Assembly: GCF_040253615.1 (NCBI RefSeq)
Contig: NZ_JBEJGY010000004.1
Coordinates: 3,472,001-3,536,000, forward strand
Length of the DNA: 64,000 nt
Reading direction: 5' to 3'
DNA from: Streptomyces sp. Edi4
GTDB lineage: Bacteria > Actinomycetota > Actinomycetes > Streptomycetales > Streptomycetaceae
Positions within the stretch are counted from its first letter, which is position 1; each line of letters starts with the position of its first letter. Below, piece after piece: positions 50,594 through 58,793 of the stretch. The notes below the pieces were generated by a model. The model was given only the letters and a program-made list of their open reading frames with translations, made no database searches and was not told the origin of the DNA. Made by a program: the position numbers and the translations under genes.

Positions 50594-51756
50594 CAGCGCC
50601 CCTTGGGGAGGCCGAGGATGCGCTCGGCGACGATGTTCCGCTGGATCTGCGAGGTGCCGGCGGCGATGGTGTAGGAGAGCGAGGAGAGCCGGTCCAGGAT
50701 CAGGGCGCGGCCGAGGTCGAGCGCGTCGGGCCCAAGGACGCGGGCCGCGGTTTCGTACAGCTCCTGACGTGCGTGCGAATAGCGGAGCTTGAAGACGGAA
50801 CCGCCGACCCCCGGGGCGCCGCCGCCGCGCGTGGACGCGCTGACGTTCCACTGGGTGAGCCGCCACAACGCCGTGAACTCGGCGTTCAGGGCGCCCAGTC
50901 GGCGCCTGGTCTCGTCGTCGTCCCAGGCGCCGTTGCGTCTGGCGGTCGCGGCCAGTTCGGTCAGCGTCCTGCGACAGGCGACCACCTCCCCCACGAAGGC
51001 CGTGCCGCGTTCGAAGGCCAGCGTCACCATGGTGACCCGCCAGCCGTCGTTCTCCGCACCGACCCGGTGGGCGACCGGCACCCGCACCTCGTCGAGGAAC
51101 ACCTCGGCGAACTCCGCCGAGCCGGCCAGGGTGCGCAGCGGACGGACCGTGATGCCGGGCGCGTCCATCGGCAGGGCGAGCCAGGTGATGCCCCGATGCT
51201 TGGGCACGGACGCGTCGATGGGCGCGGTGCGCACCAACAGCTCGCACCAGTCGGCGACTTCCGCGTGCGAGGTCCAGATCTTCGACCCCGTCACCACGTA
51301 GTCGTCGCCGTCGCGGACCGCCCGGGTGCGCAGCGCGGCCAGGTCGGAGCCCGCGTCGGGTTCGCTGAAGCCCTGGCACCAGATCTCGTCGCCGCGTAGC
51401 ACCGGCGGCAGCCAGCGGGCCCGCTGTTCGGGGGTGCCTTCGGCGGCGATGGTGGGGCCCGCGTGCAGCAGCCCGACGAAGTTCGCTCCCACGTAGGGGG
51501 CGCCCGCCCTCTCGGTCTCCTCCAGGTAGATGAGGTGCTGCGTGGGCGTGGCGCCCCGCCCCCCGGCCGCCACGGGCCAGTGCAGCCCCGCGTACCCGGC
51601 GTCGTACAGCATCCGCTGCCAGCCCGTGTCGTACGCCCTGCGGGCCGGCCAGTCGGACGGGTCGGGCCTGGGCGGCAGCCGGGGCAGCGCCTTCGAGAGC
51701 CAGTCACGCAGGCGGGACCTGAAGGCCTCTTCCTCCTCGGTACAGGTGAGGTCCAT
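50593..51756 (-). CDS. Acyl-CoA dehydrogenase, large subunit
   Basis: 387 residues, full length. It has CQGFSEPDAGSDLAALRT, GSKIWTSHAEVADWC and the C-terminal ISAGTSQIQRN-type segment (AAGTSQIQRNIVAERILGLPKG). It is coupled at both ends: its ATG overlaps the stop of a 40-residue gene, and its stop overlaps the start of the short dehydrogenase subunit. This supports a fixed complex. Its length matches the larger subunit of mycobacterial heteromeric FadE enzymes. The operon is headed by a CTGAC site at 51896-51910. Confidence 0.85.
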   Translation of the reverse strand: MDLTCTEEEEAFRSRLRDWLSKALPRLPPRPDPSDWPARRAYDTGWQRMLYDAGYAGLHWPVAAGGRGATPTQHLIYLEETERAGAPYVGANFVGLLHAGPTIAAEGTPEQRARWLPPVLRGDEIWCQGFSEPDAGSDLAALRTRAVRDGDDYVVTGSKIWTSHAEVADWCELLVRTAPIDASVPKHRGITWLALPMDAPGITVRPLRTLAGSAEFAEVFLDEVRVPVAHRVGAENDGWRVTMVTLAFERGTAFVGEVVACRRTLTELAATARRNGAWDDDETRRRLGALNAEFTALWRLTQWNVSASTRGGGAPGVGGSVFKLRYSHARQELYETAARVLGPDALDLGRALILDRLSSLSYTIAAGTSQIQRNIVAERILGLPKGR

Positions 51757-51878
51757 CAGCGGGCGTGGGCGGGGCCGGGGGCGGTGGCGGTGGCGGTGGC
51801 GCGCGGCAGTCCGGACAGGCGCGGTTCGGGCAGTGCGGGTGGTTCGGGCCGTTCAGCCGGTTCGGGCAGTTCAGTCAT
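51756..51878 (-). CDS. 40-residue Pro/Glu/Ala-rich coupled leader peptide
   Basis: A 40-codon frame starting at ATG 51878 behind GGAGGAAATCCCC, an excellent ribosome site, and ending in TGA that overlaps the ATG of the large dehydrogenase subunit (TGATG). It begins MTELPEPAERPEPPALPEP and continues with an Ala/Thr repeat (ATATATAPGPA). The downstream gene has no ribosome site of its own, so its translation depends on this frame. It may be only a coupling leader or a true small subunit. It is shorter than usual gene-calling limits. Confidence 0.65.
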   Translation of the reverse strand: MTELPEPAERPEPPALPEPRLSGLPRATATATAPGPAHAR

Positions 51879-51895
51879 GGGGATTTCCTCCACAC

Positions 51896-51910
51896 CTGAT
51901 GGGCCGTCAG
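51896..51910. promoter_or_regulatory. CTGAC-type operator, site 12
   Basis: CTGATGGGCCGTCAG, one arm mismatch, 18 bases upstream of the 40-residue leader gene of the dehydrogenase operon. Confidence 0.6.
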
Positions 51911-51973
51911 ACAGCAGGCTAGCCTCCGCGCCTCTGGACCAGCAAGGAGTGGGGGCCTACGCTCTGCGCAGAT

Positions 51974-51988
51974 CTGACGGTACGTCAG
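51974..51988. promoter_or_regulatory. CTGAC-type operator, site 13
   Basis: CTGACGGTACGTCAG is a perfect palindrome ending 12 bases before the acyl-CoA ligase ATG; the same 15-mer occurs at 34461-34475. Confidence 0.7.
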
Positions 51989-52000
51989 TTAGGGGCGGAC

Positions 52001-53545
52001 ATGAGCGTCATGACCGGCACCGCACAGGCACTGGAGTCCTCGCGCACGCTCTGGGAGCTGACCGAACGCCGCGCCGCGCTCACCCCTCGGCGTCCGGCTC
52101 TGCTCCAGGGCGACCGCGTCCTCACCTTCGGCGCCCTGCGCGAGCGCTGCGAGCGGGCGGCGGCAGGCCTGTACGGCATGGGGGTGCGGCCCGGGACCGT
52201 GGTGGCCTGGCAGCTGCCGACCCGTATCGAGACGGTGATCCTGTCGTTCGCGCTCGCCCGGCTCGGCGCGGTGCAGTCGCCCCTGATCCCCTTCTCCCGC
52301 GACCGCGAGGCCGGCTTCGCGCTGCGGGAGTCCGGTGCGGAGTTCTTCGCGGTGCCCGGCGTCTGGCGCGGCTTCGACCACACCGCGATGGCGCGCCGAC
52401 TCGGCGCGCGGGGCGTGTTCGAGGCGTACGACCACCTGCCCGACGGCGATCCGGGGGTGCTGCCGCCGGCGCCAGGGGACGGTACGTCCGTGCGGTGGAT
52501 CTACTGGACATCGGGGACGACGTCCGACCCCAAGGGCGTGCTGCACACCGACCGTTCATTGATCGCGGGCGGCTCGTGCCTGGCGGGCGCCCTGCGCCTG
52601 TCGGAGGCCGACGTCGGCTCCATGGCGTTCCCCTTCGCCCACATAGCCGGGTCCGACTACACCGTGATGCTGCTGCTCCACGGCTTCCCCGCCGTGCTGT
52701 TCGAGCACTTCGCGCTGCCGGACGCGCTGGCGGAGTACCGGCGCCACGGCGTCACCGTGGCCGGCGGCTCGACCGCGTTCTACTCGATGTTCCTGGCCGA
52801 GCAGCGCAAGCGGCCCGGTGAGCGGATCATCCCCACCCTCCGGCTGCTCGCGGGCGGCGGGGCGCCGAAGCCGCCGGAGGTCTACCACGCGGTCGTGCGC
52901 GAGATGGGCGTACAGCTCACCCACGGGTACGGCATGACCGAGGTCCCGATGATCACCATGGGCGACCCCGAGGACACCCCCGAGAACCTGGCCACCACCG
53001 AGGGCCGGCCCCCGGCGGGCATGGAGATCCGCGTCACCGACCGGGCGGGCGGGCCGCTCGCGCCCGGGGTGGACGGCGAGGTGCGGCTGCGCGGCGACGC
53101 GGTGTGCCGGGGCTATCTCGACCCCGCCCAGTCGAGGGCCGCCTTCGACGCGGACGGGTTCCTGATCACCGGGGACGTGGGGCACGTGCGGGAGTCGGGG
53201 CACCTCGTCCTGACCGGGCGGATCAAGGACATCATCATCCGCAAGGGGGAGAACATCTCGGCGAAGGAGATCGAGGACCTGCTGCACACGCACCCGGACG
53301 TGGGGGACGCCGCCGTGATCGGCCTGCCGGACGCCGAGCGGGGGGAATTGGTGTGCGCGGTCGTCGAACAGCCGCCGGGCGCACGGGAGTTGACGCTCGC
53401 CGGGATCACGGCGCACTTGCGGGCCCAGGGGCTCTCGGCGCACAAGTTGCCCGAGCGGCTTGAGGTGGTGGAGGCGCTGCCGAGAAACGAGACACTGCGG
53501 AAGGTGGTGAAATCCACGTTGCGCCAGCGGTTCGGCGGGGCATGA
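52001..53545 (+). CDS. AMP-forming acyl-CoA ligase
   Basis: 514 residues of the ANL superfamily. The phosphate-binding loop YWTSGTTSDPKGVLHTD is near residue 170, HGYGMTEVPMI near 308, the ITGDVGH aspartate region near 387, and RIKDIIIRKGENIS follows. The C-terminal lysine is in PRNETLRKVVKSTL, a variant of the usual NxxGKxxK, so adenylation may be tuned or the lysine shifted. It is divergent from the dehydrogenase operon, and each side has its own CTGAC site. It would activate a branched or cyclic acid entering the pathway. Confidence 0.85.
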   Translation: MSVMTGTAQALESSRTLWELTERRAALTPRRPALLQGDRVLTFGALRERCERAAAGLYGMGVRPGTVVAWQLPTRIETVILSFALARLGAVQSPLIPFSRDREAGFALRESGAEFFAVPGVWRGFDHTAMARRLGARGVFEAYDHLPDGDPGVLPPAPGDGTSVRWIYWTSGTTSDPKGVLHTDRSLIAGGSCLAGALRLSEADVGSMAFPFAHIAGSDYTVMLLLHGFPAVLFEHFALPDALAEYRRHGVTVAGGSTAFYSMFLAEQRKRPGERIIPTLRLLAGGGAPKPPEVYHAVVREMGVQLTHGYGMTEVPMITMGDPEDTPENLATTEGRPPAGMEIRVTDRAGGPLAPGVDGEVRLRGDAVCRGYLDPAQSRAAFDADGFLITGDVGHVRESGHLVLTGRIKDIIIRKGENISAKEIEDLLHTHPDVGDAAVIGLPDAERGELVCAVVEQPPGARELTLAGITAHLRAQGLSAHKLPERLEVVEALPRNETLRKVVKSTLRQRFGGA

Positions 53546-53603
53546 CCCAGGGGCCCGCCACCCCTCTGGTGTGGCCCTGCCGCTCTCCCCCAAGGACGGA
53601 CTC

Positions 53604-54548
53604 ATGGAACTCACCCGCAGACACCTCATACTCGGCGCCGGCGCGATCTCCGCCGCCGCGCTCCTGCCCGGCACCGCGCGCGCCGCCGTGCGCCCCCGCG
53701 CGAGCGCGGACCCGGCCCACTGGATGGCCGCGCTGCCCGACAGCCTCTCCCTGCTGCGGATGACCATCCCCGGCACCCACGACTCGTGCTGCACCGACCC
53801 GAACAACGGCACCGAGTGGTCGCACACCCAGAACTGGGGTCTGACCCAGCAGTTGCAGGAGGGCATCCGGTTCTTCGACATCCGGGCCAACGGGCTCCAG
53901 GGCCACCTCGACGACGCGTTCGGGATCTACCACGCCGGCTACTACCAGGGCATGACGTTCGGCGACGTCCTGACCCAGAGCGCGGCCTTCCTCGACAGCC
54001 ACCCCGGTGAAGTCCTGCTGATGCGGCTGAAGAAGGAGAGCGGGACCAAGAACGAGGTCGGCGCCAACTTCAAGAACGTACTGAACGTCTATCTGGACCA
54101 GAAGGGCTGGCGCTCCCGCTTCCTGCTCACCGACCGGGTGCCCACGCTCGGCGAGGCACGCGGGAAGATCGTCCTCATCGCCCAGTTCGACAACGACTGG
54201 CCGGTGCTCCAATGGCCCGGCGGCGACAACGACTTCCTGTCCAATCAGTACATCAAGCTCCAGGACGTCTACCAGGGCCTGTCCTGGCCGTCGAAGAAGA
54301 CCGCCAAGGTCACCCAGCAGTTCGACAACGCCTTCTACGACCAGGACTCCGCCCAGCTGTACATCAACTTCACCAGCTACGCGGGCGGCGGCTGGCCCAA
54401 GGTCAACGCGGACGCGATCATGCCGGGCGTGCAGGGCTATCTGAACGCGCGCCTGAGCGAGCGGACCCATCTGGGCGTCGTCCCGATGGACTTCCCCGAC
54501 TTCCACGCGGACACGCTGCGCACCCTGATCGACTGGAACTGGCACTGA
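53604..54548 (+). CDS. Secreted PI-PLC X-domain phosphodiesterase
   Basis: 314 residues. The N-terminus has a twin-arginine-like signal (MELTRRHLILGAGAISAAAL, cleaved after GTARA). The phosphatidylinositol-specific phospholipase C X-domain follows, with the first catalytic His in IPGTHDSCC and the second in IYHAGYYQG, and RFFDIRA between them. It should hydrolyse phosphatidylinositol or related glycerophosphodiesters outside the cell without calcium. AAGGACGG lies upstream of the ATG. It shares no operator with the neighbouring ligase gene, which ends 58 bases earlier. Confidence 0.85.
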   Translation: MELTRRHLILGAGAISAAALLPGTARAAVRPRASADPAHWMAALPDSLSLLRMTIPGTHDSCCTDPNNGTEWSHTQNWGLTQQLQEGIRFFDIRANGLQGHLDDAFGIYHAGYYQGMTFGDVLTQSAAFLDSHPGEVLLMRLKKESGTKNEVGANFKNVLNVYLDQKGWRSRFLLTDRVPTLGEARGKIVLIAQFDNDWPVLQWPGGDNDFLSNQYIKLQDVYQGLSWPSKKTAKVTQQFDNAFYDQDSAQLYINFTSYAGGGWPKVNADAIMPGVQGYLNARLSERTHLGVVPMDFPDFHADTLRTLIDWNWH

Positions 54549-54590
54549 CCCCCGCGCCCCGGGTCCGGGCCGAGCCGGGCGCGGCCGCGC

Positions 54591-55139
54591 TCAGGGCATC
54601 GTCGTGAAGTAGGCGGCGAAGGCGGCCACCGCGTCCGGCTCCGTGACGCGGCCGTCGGCATCCTTGTCCAGGGTCACGGCGACCTCCGCCGCGACCCCGG
54701 GCTCGACGCCGAGTGCCCGCAGCGCGCGCTCGGCGTCGGCCACGGCCACCGTGCCGGCGCCGGCCGTGTCGGCCACCGCGAAGGCGGCGTGCAGGAAGGG
54801 GCGCGCGATCTCGGTGAAGCCACTGGTGCGGTCCCGCAGCCGTTTGAGCGCGCCCCCCACGAACTCCTTGCGCGTGACCCGCTGGTCGCCGTCCACGTCC
54901 GCGATCCCGGCGAGCCCCTGCCACAGCGCCTCCGCGCCGCCGTACAGGGCCTGCCCCTTGTCGCAGCGGGCGGTCGTGCCGAACTCGGCGAGCAGGGCCG
55001 CCGCCGCGGTCGAGAAGTCCTCGCGGTCGATCCAGCCGTTGCCGTCCTGGTCGAAGGAGGCGAAGCGGGCCGCCACCCTCCGCTCGTACTCGCCGCTGTC
55101 GGGACCGGCTGCGCTGTCTGGGCTGTCCATACTGGCCAT
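54591..55139 (-). CDS. EF-hand calcium-binding protein
   Basis: About 182 residues from ATG 55139; ATG 55130 is equally possible, and AGGAG lies too far upstream to decide. Three canonical EF-hand loops are readable: DQDGNGWIDRED, DVDGDQRVTRKE and DKDADGRVTEPD. A degenerate fourth is DTAGAGTVAVAD, lacking several ligands. This is the calerythrin/CabC-like arrangement of Streptomyces cytoplasmic calcium sensors or buffers. It is convergent with the PI-PLC gene and near the STAS/sigma group. Confidence 0.85.
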   Translation of the reverse strand: MASMDSPDSAAGPDSGEYERRVAARFASFDQDGNGWIDREDFSTAAAALLAEFGTTARCDKGQALYGGAEALWQGLAGIADVDGDQRVTRKEFVGGALKRLRDRTSGFTEIARPFLHAAFAVADTAGAGTVAVADAERALRALGVEPGVAAEVAVTLDKDADGRVTEPDAVAAFAAYFTTMP

Positions 55140-55254
55140 GGCGAGAGCGTACGACTCCTGATGCCCGCGCGCGGGGGATACGGCGACGTGTGCCACGGGC
55201 GGGGGACGGCGGCGCTGCGGCGCTGGGGGGTGGGCCCGCGTCGCCGCGTCCGTC

Positions 55255-55629
55255 TTACGCGGAGAGGGGTTCGGCCAGGTCGTCGGATGCGGAGTTCACA
55301 TCCCCATACACCGCGAACAGCCGGCGTACACCCAGCGCGGCGAGCACCTTGTTCACATGGCTGCCGTCCAGGGCGCCGCGGGCCGGCAGGATCAGGCGGA
55401 GCCGGCCCTGGCAGGAGCGCATCAGACGGCGCGCCGCGATGAGCACGCCCACACCGCTCGAATCGCAAAAACGCACCCCCGACAGGTCGAGGACCAGATC
55501 CCTGCGGCCCTCGGCGACCGCCTCGTGCACCTGGCGGCGCAGCCGGGGCGAGGTGACCAGATCCAGCTCACCGCTGACCCGCAGCACCGTCCACGTGCCC
55601 TGCTCGGACTCGTCCACTCTCAGCGTCAC
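55255..55629 (-). CDS. STAS-domain anti-sigma factor antagonist
   Basis: About 124 residues from a GTG at 55629 with GAGGGA upstream; a longer frame begins at 55686. The STAS fold is clear: VLRVSGELDLVTSPRLRRQV, then LVLDLSGVRFCDSSGVGVLIAARR, where the first Ser of DSSG is the usual phosphorylation site. Such proteins release sigma factors by binding RsbW-like kinases when unphosphorylated. It is divergent from an ECF-type sigma gene, but the real partner kinase could be either RsbW-like protein in the window or one elsewhere. Confidence 0.85.
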   Translation of the reverse strand: MTLRVDESEQGTWTVLRVSGELDLVTSPRLRRQVHEAVAEGRRDLVLDLSGVRFCDSSGVGVLIAARRLMRSCQGRLRLILPARGALDGSHVNKVLAALGVRRLFAVYGDVNSASDDLAEPLSA

Positions 55630-55839
55630 GCCACTGGTCCCTCTCTGTGCTGCCCTGTCCCCCCAGGCGCGGCTGCCCATGCCCACCCACGCGAAACGCG
55701 GCCATTACCACCAACTGGCTCGTCGGGGGCGCACTTGGCGCAAACCTCCGCGCATTGTCAGCCCGTCGCATTACATTCGTAGGTACGCACAGACGGGCGC
55801 ACAGGGGCACAGCAGGGGAACGACAGGGTGGGGGAGCCT

Positions 55840-56418
55840 ATGCCGAAGGACGCGCCACCTCGGTGGGACCGCCGGATGCAGCAGCGGCTCGCGCGCGGCG
55901 AGGCGGCCGCGCTCGGTGAGCTCTACGACCGGTTCGCCTCCTTGGTGCACAGCCTCGCCCAGCGCGTGCTCAGCGACGAGGACGCGGCGGACCAGATCAC
56001 CCGCGAGGTCTTCGGTTACGTCTGGGAGAACCCGGACGCCTACGATCCCAAGCTCGGCTCGATGCGGTCCTGGGTCGCCAAGCTCACCCAGCGCCAGGCC
56101 GTGCGGCGGCTGCGCCAGGCGGAGGCGTCCTCGTGCGGCGAGGGCGGGTGCTCGACGGAGGAGCTTGAGCTGAAGGTGCGGCGCGCGTCGGCGGCGGCGC
56201 GCGCGGACTACATCGTGACGTCCATGCCCGCGCCGCTGCGTGCCGCCCTTGAGCTGGCCTATTTTCAGCGCCGCGACTACCGGCAGGCCGCCGCCGATCT
56301 CAGCATCACCGAGGACGAGGCGCGCCGGCGCCTGCGGCTCGGGCTCCAGCTGCTCTCCTCCGCCAACACCCGGCCGCCGCAGGGAGCGGCGCCGCCCGGA
56401 TACGGACGGGCGCTGTGA
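55840..56418 (+). CDS. ECF-type RNA polymerase sigma factor
   Basis: About 192 residues. The ATG at 55840 has GGGGGAGCCT just upstream and is preferred over the GTG at 55828. Region 2 is LGELYDRFASLVHSLAQRVL, then ADQITREVFGYVWENPDAYDP. Region 4 is the helical MPAPLRAALELAYFQRRDYRQAAADLSITEDEARRRLRLG. The inter-domain linker is long. The stop overlaps the start of the putative anti-sigma gene (GTGA), as in cognate ECF/anti-sigma pairs. Confidence 0.85.
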   Translation: MPKDAPPRWDRRMQQRLARGEAAALGELYDRFASLVHSLAQRVLSDEDAADQITREVFGYVWENPDAYDPKLGSMRSWVAKLTQRQAVRRLRQAEASSCGEGGCSTEELELKVRRASAAARADYIVTSMPAPLRAALELAYFQRRDYRQAAADLSITEDEARRRLRLGLQLLSSANTRPPQGAAPPGYGRAL

Positions 56419-57806
56419 GCGGGCCCATGGAGCAGGGCGAGCCGGTGCCCGACGACGAGCACACCCCGCGCATACCGGCACCGCGCTCGGCCGGCGACGA
56501 CCTCACGGGCCCCGGCACGTTCGTCCCCGCACCGCGCGATCCGGACGCCGGGGCGGGGGCGGATGCCCGGGCCGGGGCGGATGCCGGGATCGGGGCCGGG
56601 GCGGGTACCGGGGCCGGGGCGGATGCCGGGGGCGTGGCCGACGCCGAGATCGGGGCCGGGACCCGGGCCGGGAGCCCGGGCGTGGGGCAGGGGCCGCCCT
56701 CGCACACCGTGCTCAAATCGCTGCTCGGGGCCTGGGCGCTCGCCGCGTGTTCCGCCGAGGAGACCGACGCCGTGGAAGCGCACCTCACCGAGTGCGCGCC
56801 CTGCGCGGACGAGGCGCTGCGGCTGCGGGACGCGGTGGGCCTGCTCCAGGCCGAGCGCAGCCTCGATCTGGACCCGATGCTGCGCGCCCGCGTCCTGGAG
56901 AACTGCCTGGGCCGGCGTCCTGCCCGCATCCCGGTGCCGGCCTGGGCGGCGCCGTACGACGCCGAGACCGCCCGGCTCGACGCGCTGCTCAACGACTTCG
57001 GGGACGCCGAATGGCACGCGCCGGTGCGCCTGAAATGGTTCGAGGACGACCGTCCGGCCAGCCGCAGGACGACGGTCGCCGGGGTCATCGGGCATCTGAT
57101 GACCGTCGACGCGATGGTCGCCACCGCGCTCGGTCTGGACGAGCCGGTGCGGATGGACCCCGAGGACGCCGCATCGGCGGCCGGGCCCACCGCGCGGACC
57201 GAGGCGCTGTGGCGGGCCGCGCGGTACCCGCTGACCCGCACGGTCCGCGAGCCCTGGCGCGAGCAGTCCCACACGCTGATCCGCACGGTGTCCTTCGCGG
57301 GCGGCGGTTCGGCCGAACTGGACGTCGCGTGCGGGGAGTTCGCCCTGCCGGTGCGGGACGCGATGCTGGACCGGGCCTTCGAGTGCTGGATCCACGCGGG
57401 TGACATCGCCGATGCCGTGGACTATCCCTACGATCCGCCGTCCGGCGCGCATCTGCACCGCATGATCGACCTGGCGGTACGGGTCCTGCCCGCCACGCTC
57501 GCGGGCCGCCGCAGGGCCGGGCTCGCCTCGCCGCCGCGCGGGCTTGTCGCGGCGGGCTCCCCGGGGCGTTCGCTGCGTCTGGAGATCGAGGGCGTGGGCG
57601 GCGGCGACTGGCACATCGCGCTCGACTCGCCGGCCGCCCTGGCCTCCCCCGCGCACGAGGTGGCCCATGTGGCCCTGGACGGCGTGGAGTTCTGCAAGCT
57701 GGCCGCGGGCCACGTACCGCCCGAGGAGGCGGCGGCCGGTCAGCTGGGCGACCGCGAGGCCATCAGCGACGTCCTGTTCGCGGCCGCGTCACTGAGCCGG
57801 CTGTGA
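56415..57806 (+). CDS. Zinc-finger anti-sigma factor fused to MDMPI-like domain
   Basis: 463 residues starting at a GTG overlapping the sigma gene. Residues ~35-90 are a low-complexity Gly/Ala/Asp tract of GAGADAG-type units. A zinc-binding anti-sigma helix follows (ACSAEETDAVEAHLTECAPC, HxxxCxxC, residues ~108-130). The C-terminal ~270 residues resemble the mycothiol-dependent maleylpyruvate isomerase/DinB fold (VAGVIGHLMTVDAMVATALG). No transmembrane helix is seen, so it is a soluble anti-sigma factor, possibly thiol- or redox-sensing. Its partner is the sigma factor upstream. Confidence 0.8.
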   Translation: MSGPMEQGEPVPDDEHTPRIPAPRSAGDDLTGPGTFVPAPRDPDAGAGADARAGADAGIGAGAGTGAGADAGGVADAEIGAGTRAGSPGVGQGPPSHTVLKSLLGAWALAACSAEETDAVEAHLTECAPCADEALRLRDAVGLLQAERSLDLDPMLRARVLENCLGRRPARIPVPAWAAPYDAETARLDALLNDFGDAEWHAPVRLKWFEDDRPASRRTTVAGVIGHLMTVDAMVATALGLDEPVRMDPEDAASAAGPTARTEALWRAARYPLTRTVREPWREQSHTLIRTVSFAGGGSAELDVACGEFALPVRDAMLDRAFECWIHAGDIADAVDYPYDPPSGAHLHRMIDLAVRVLPATLAGRRRAGLASPPRGLVAAGSPGRSLRLEIEGVGGGDWHIALDSPAALASPAHEVAHVALDGVEFCKLAAGHVPPEEAAAGQLGDREAISDVLFAAASLSRL

Positions 57807-57810
57807 GCGG

Positions 57811-57840
57811 GGGCGCGGCCCGGGGCCGAAGGCCGCGCCC
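57811..57840. terminator. Hairpin between convergent genes
   Basis: GGGCGCGGCC pairs exactly with GGCCGCGCCC across a ten-base loop, just after the anti-sigma gene and before the end of purU; probably a bidirectional terminator. Confidence 0.65.
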
Positions 57841-57863
57841 GTCCGCCCCCGCCGGGCACCGCG

Positions 57864-58733
57864 TCAGGCGAAGACGACCGTACGGCGCCCGTTGAGCAGG
57901 ATGCGGTGCTCGGCGTGCCACTTCACCGCCCGCGCGAGGGCCTGACACTCCACGTCGCGGCCGATCGCGACGAGCTGGGCCGGAGTGACGTCGTGCCCGA
58001 CGCGCTCCACCTCCTGCTCGATGATCGGCCCCTCGTCGAGGTCGGCCGTCACATAGTGCGCGGTCGCGCCGATCAGCTTCACGCCGCGCGCGTGCGCCTG
58101 GTGATAGGGCTTGGCGCCCTTGAAGCTCGGCAGGAACGAGTGGTGGATGTTGATGATCCGGCCACTGAGCTGCTTGCACAGGTCGTCCGAGAGCACCTGC
58201 ATGTACCGGGCGAGCACCACCAGCTCCACCCGCTCCTCGCGCACCAGCGTCACCAGGCGCGCCTCGGCCGCGGCCTTGGTGTCCTTGGTGACCGGGATGT
58301 GGTGGAAGGGCACGTGGTAGGAGGCGACGAGTTCGGCGAAGTCGGTGTGGTTGGAGACGACCGCCGCGATCTCCACGGGCAGCGCGCCCGACTGCGCGCG
58401 GAACAGCAGGTCGTTCAGGCAGTGTCCGAACTTCGACACCATCAGGATGATCCGCATCCGCTCCTCGGGGCGGTGGATCCCCCACTCCATCTGGAAGGAG
58501 TCGCCGACGGCGGCGAAGCTGGCGCGCAGCTTGTCGACGGTCACCGGGGCCTCGGCCGAGAAGTGGACGCGCATGAAGAACAGACCGGTGTCACGGTCGC
58601 CGAACTGCTGACTGTCCTCGATGTTGCAGCCCGTGATGAACAGATAGCTCGACACGGCATGCACGATGCCCTGTTTGTCCGGACAGGAGAGCGTGAGGAC
58701 ATACTGGTCAGTCATCCAGGAAGGATGCCACAC
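57864..58733 (-). CDS. purU: Formyltetrahydrofolate deformylase
   Basis: 289 residues. PurU hydrolyses 10-formyl-THF to formate and THF, balancing one-carbon pools. An N-terminal ACT domain (YVLTLSCPDKQGIVHAVSSYLF) precedes the formyltransferase-like domain with GRIINIHHSFLPSFKGAKPYHQA broken here, then GATAHYVTADLDEGPII, which carry the catalytic Asn/His/Asp. The GTG at 58733 has GGAGG eight bases upstream; the ATG at 58715, the usual PurU N-terminus, has no ribosome site. The length is normal. Confidence 0.95.
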   Translation of the reverse strand: MWHPSWMTDQYVLTLSCPDKQGIVHAVSSYLFITGCNIEDSQQFGDRDTGLFFMRVHFSAEAPVTVDKLRASFAAVGDSFQMEWGIHRPEERMRIILMVSKFGHCLNDLLFRAQSGALPVEIAAVVSNHTDFAELVASYHVPFHHIPVTKDTKAAAEARLVTLVREERVELVVLARYMQVLSDDLCKQLSGRIINIHHSFLPSFKGAKPYHQAHARGVKLIGATAHYVTADLDEGPIIEQEVERVGHDVTPAQLVAIGRDVECQALARAVKWHAEHRILLNGRRTVVFA

Positions 58734-58793
58734 CAGCGCCCTCCGGCTCCTGGCCGACCAGGATCCGGACCCACGGGCCCCGGGCGGAACGGA

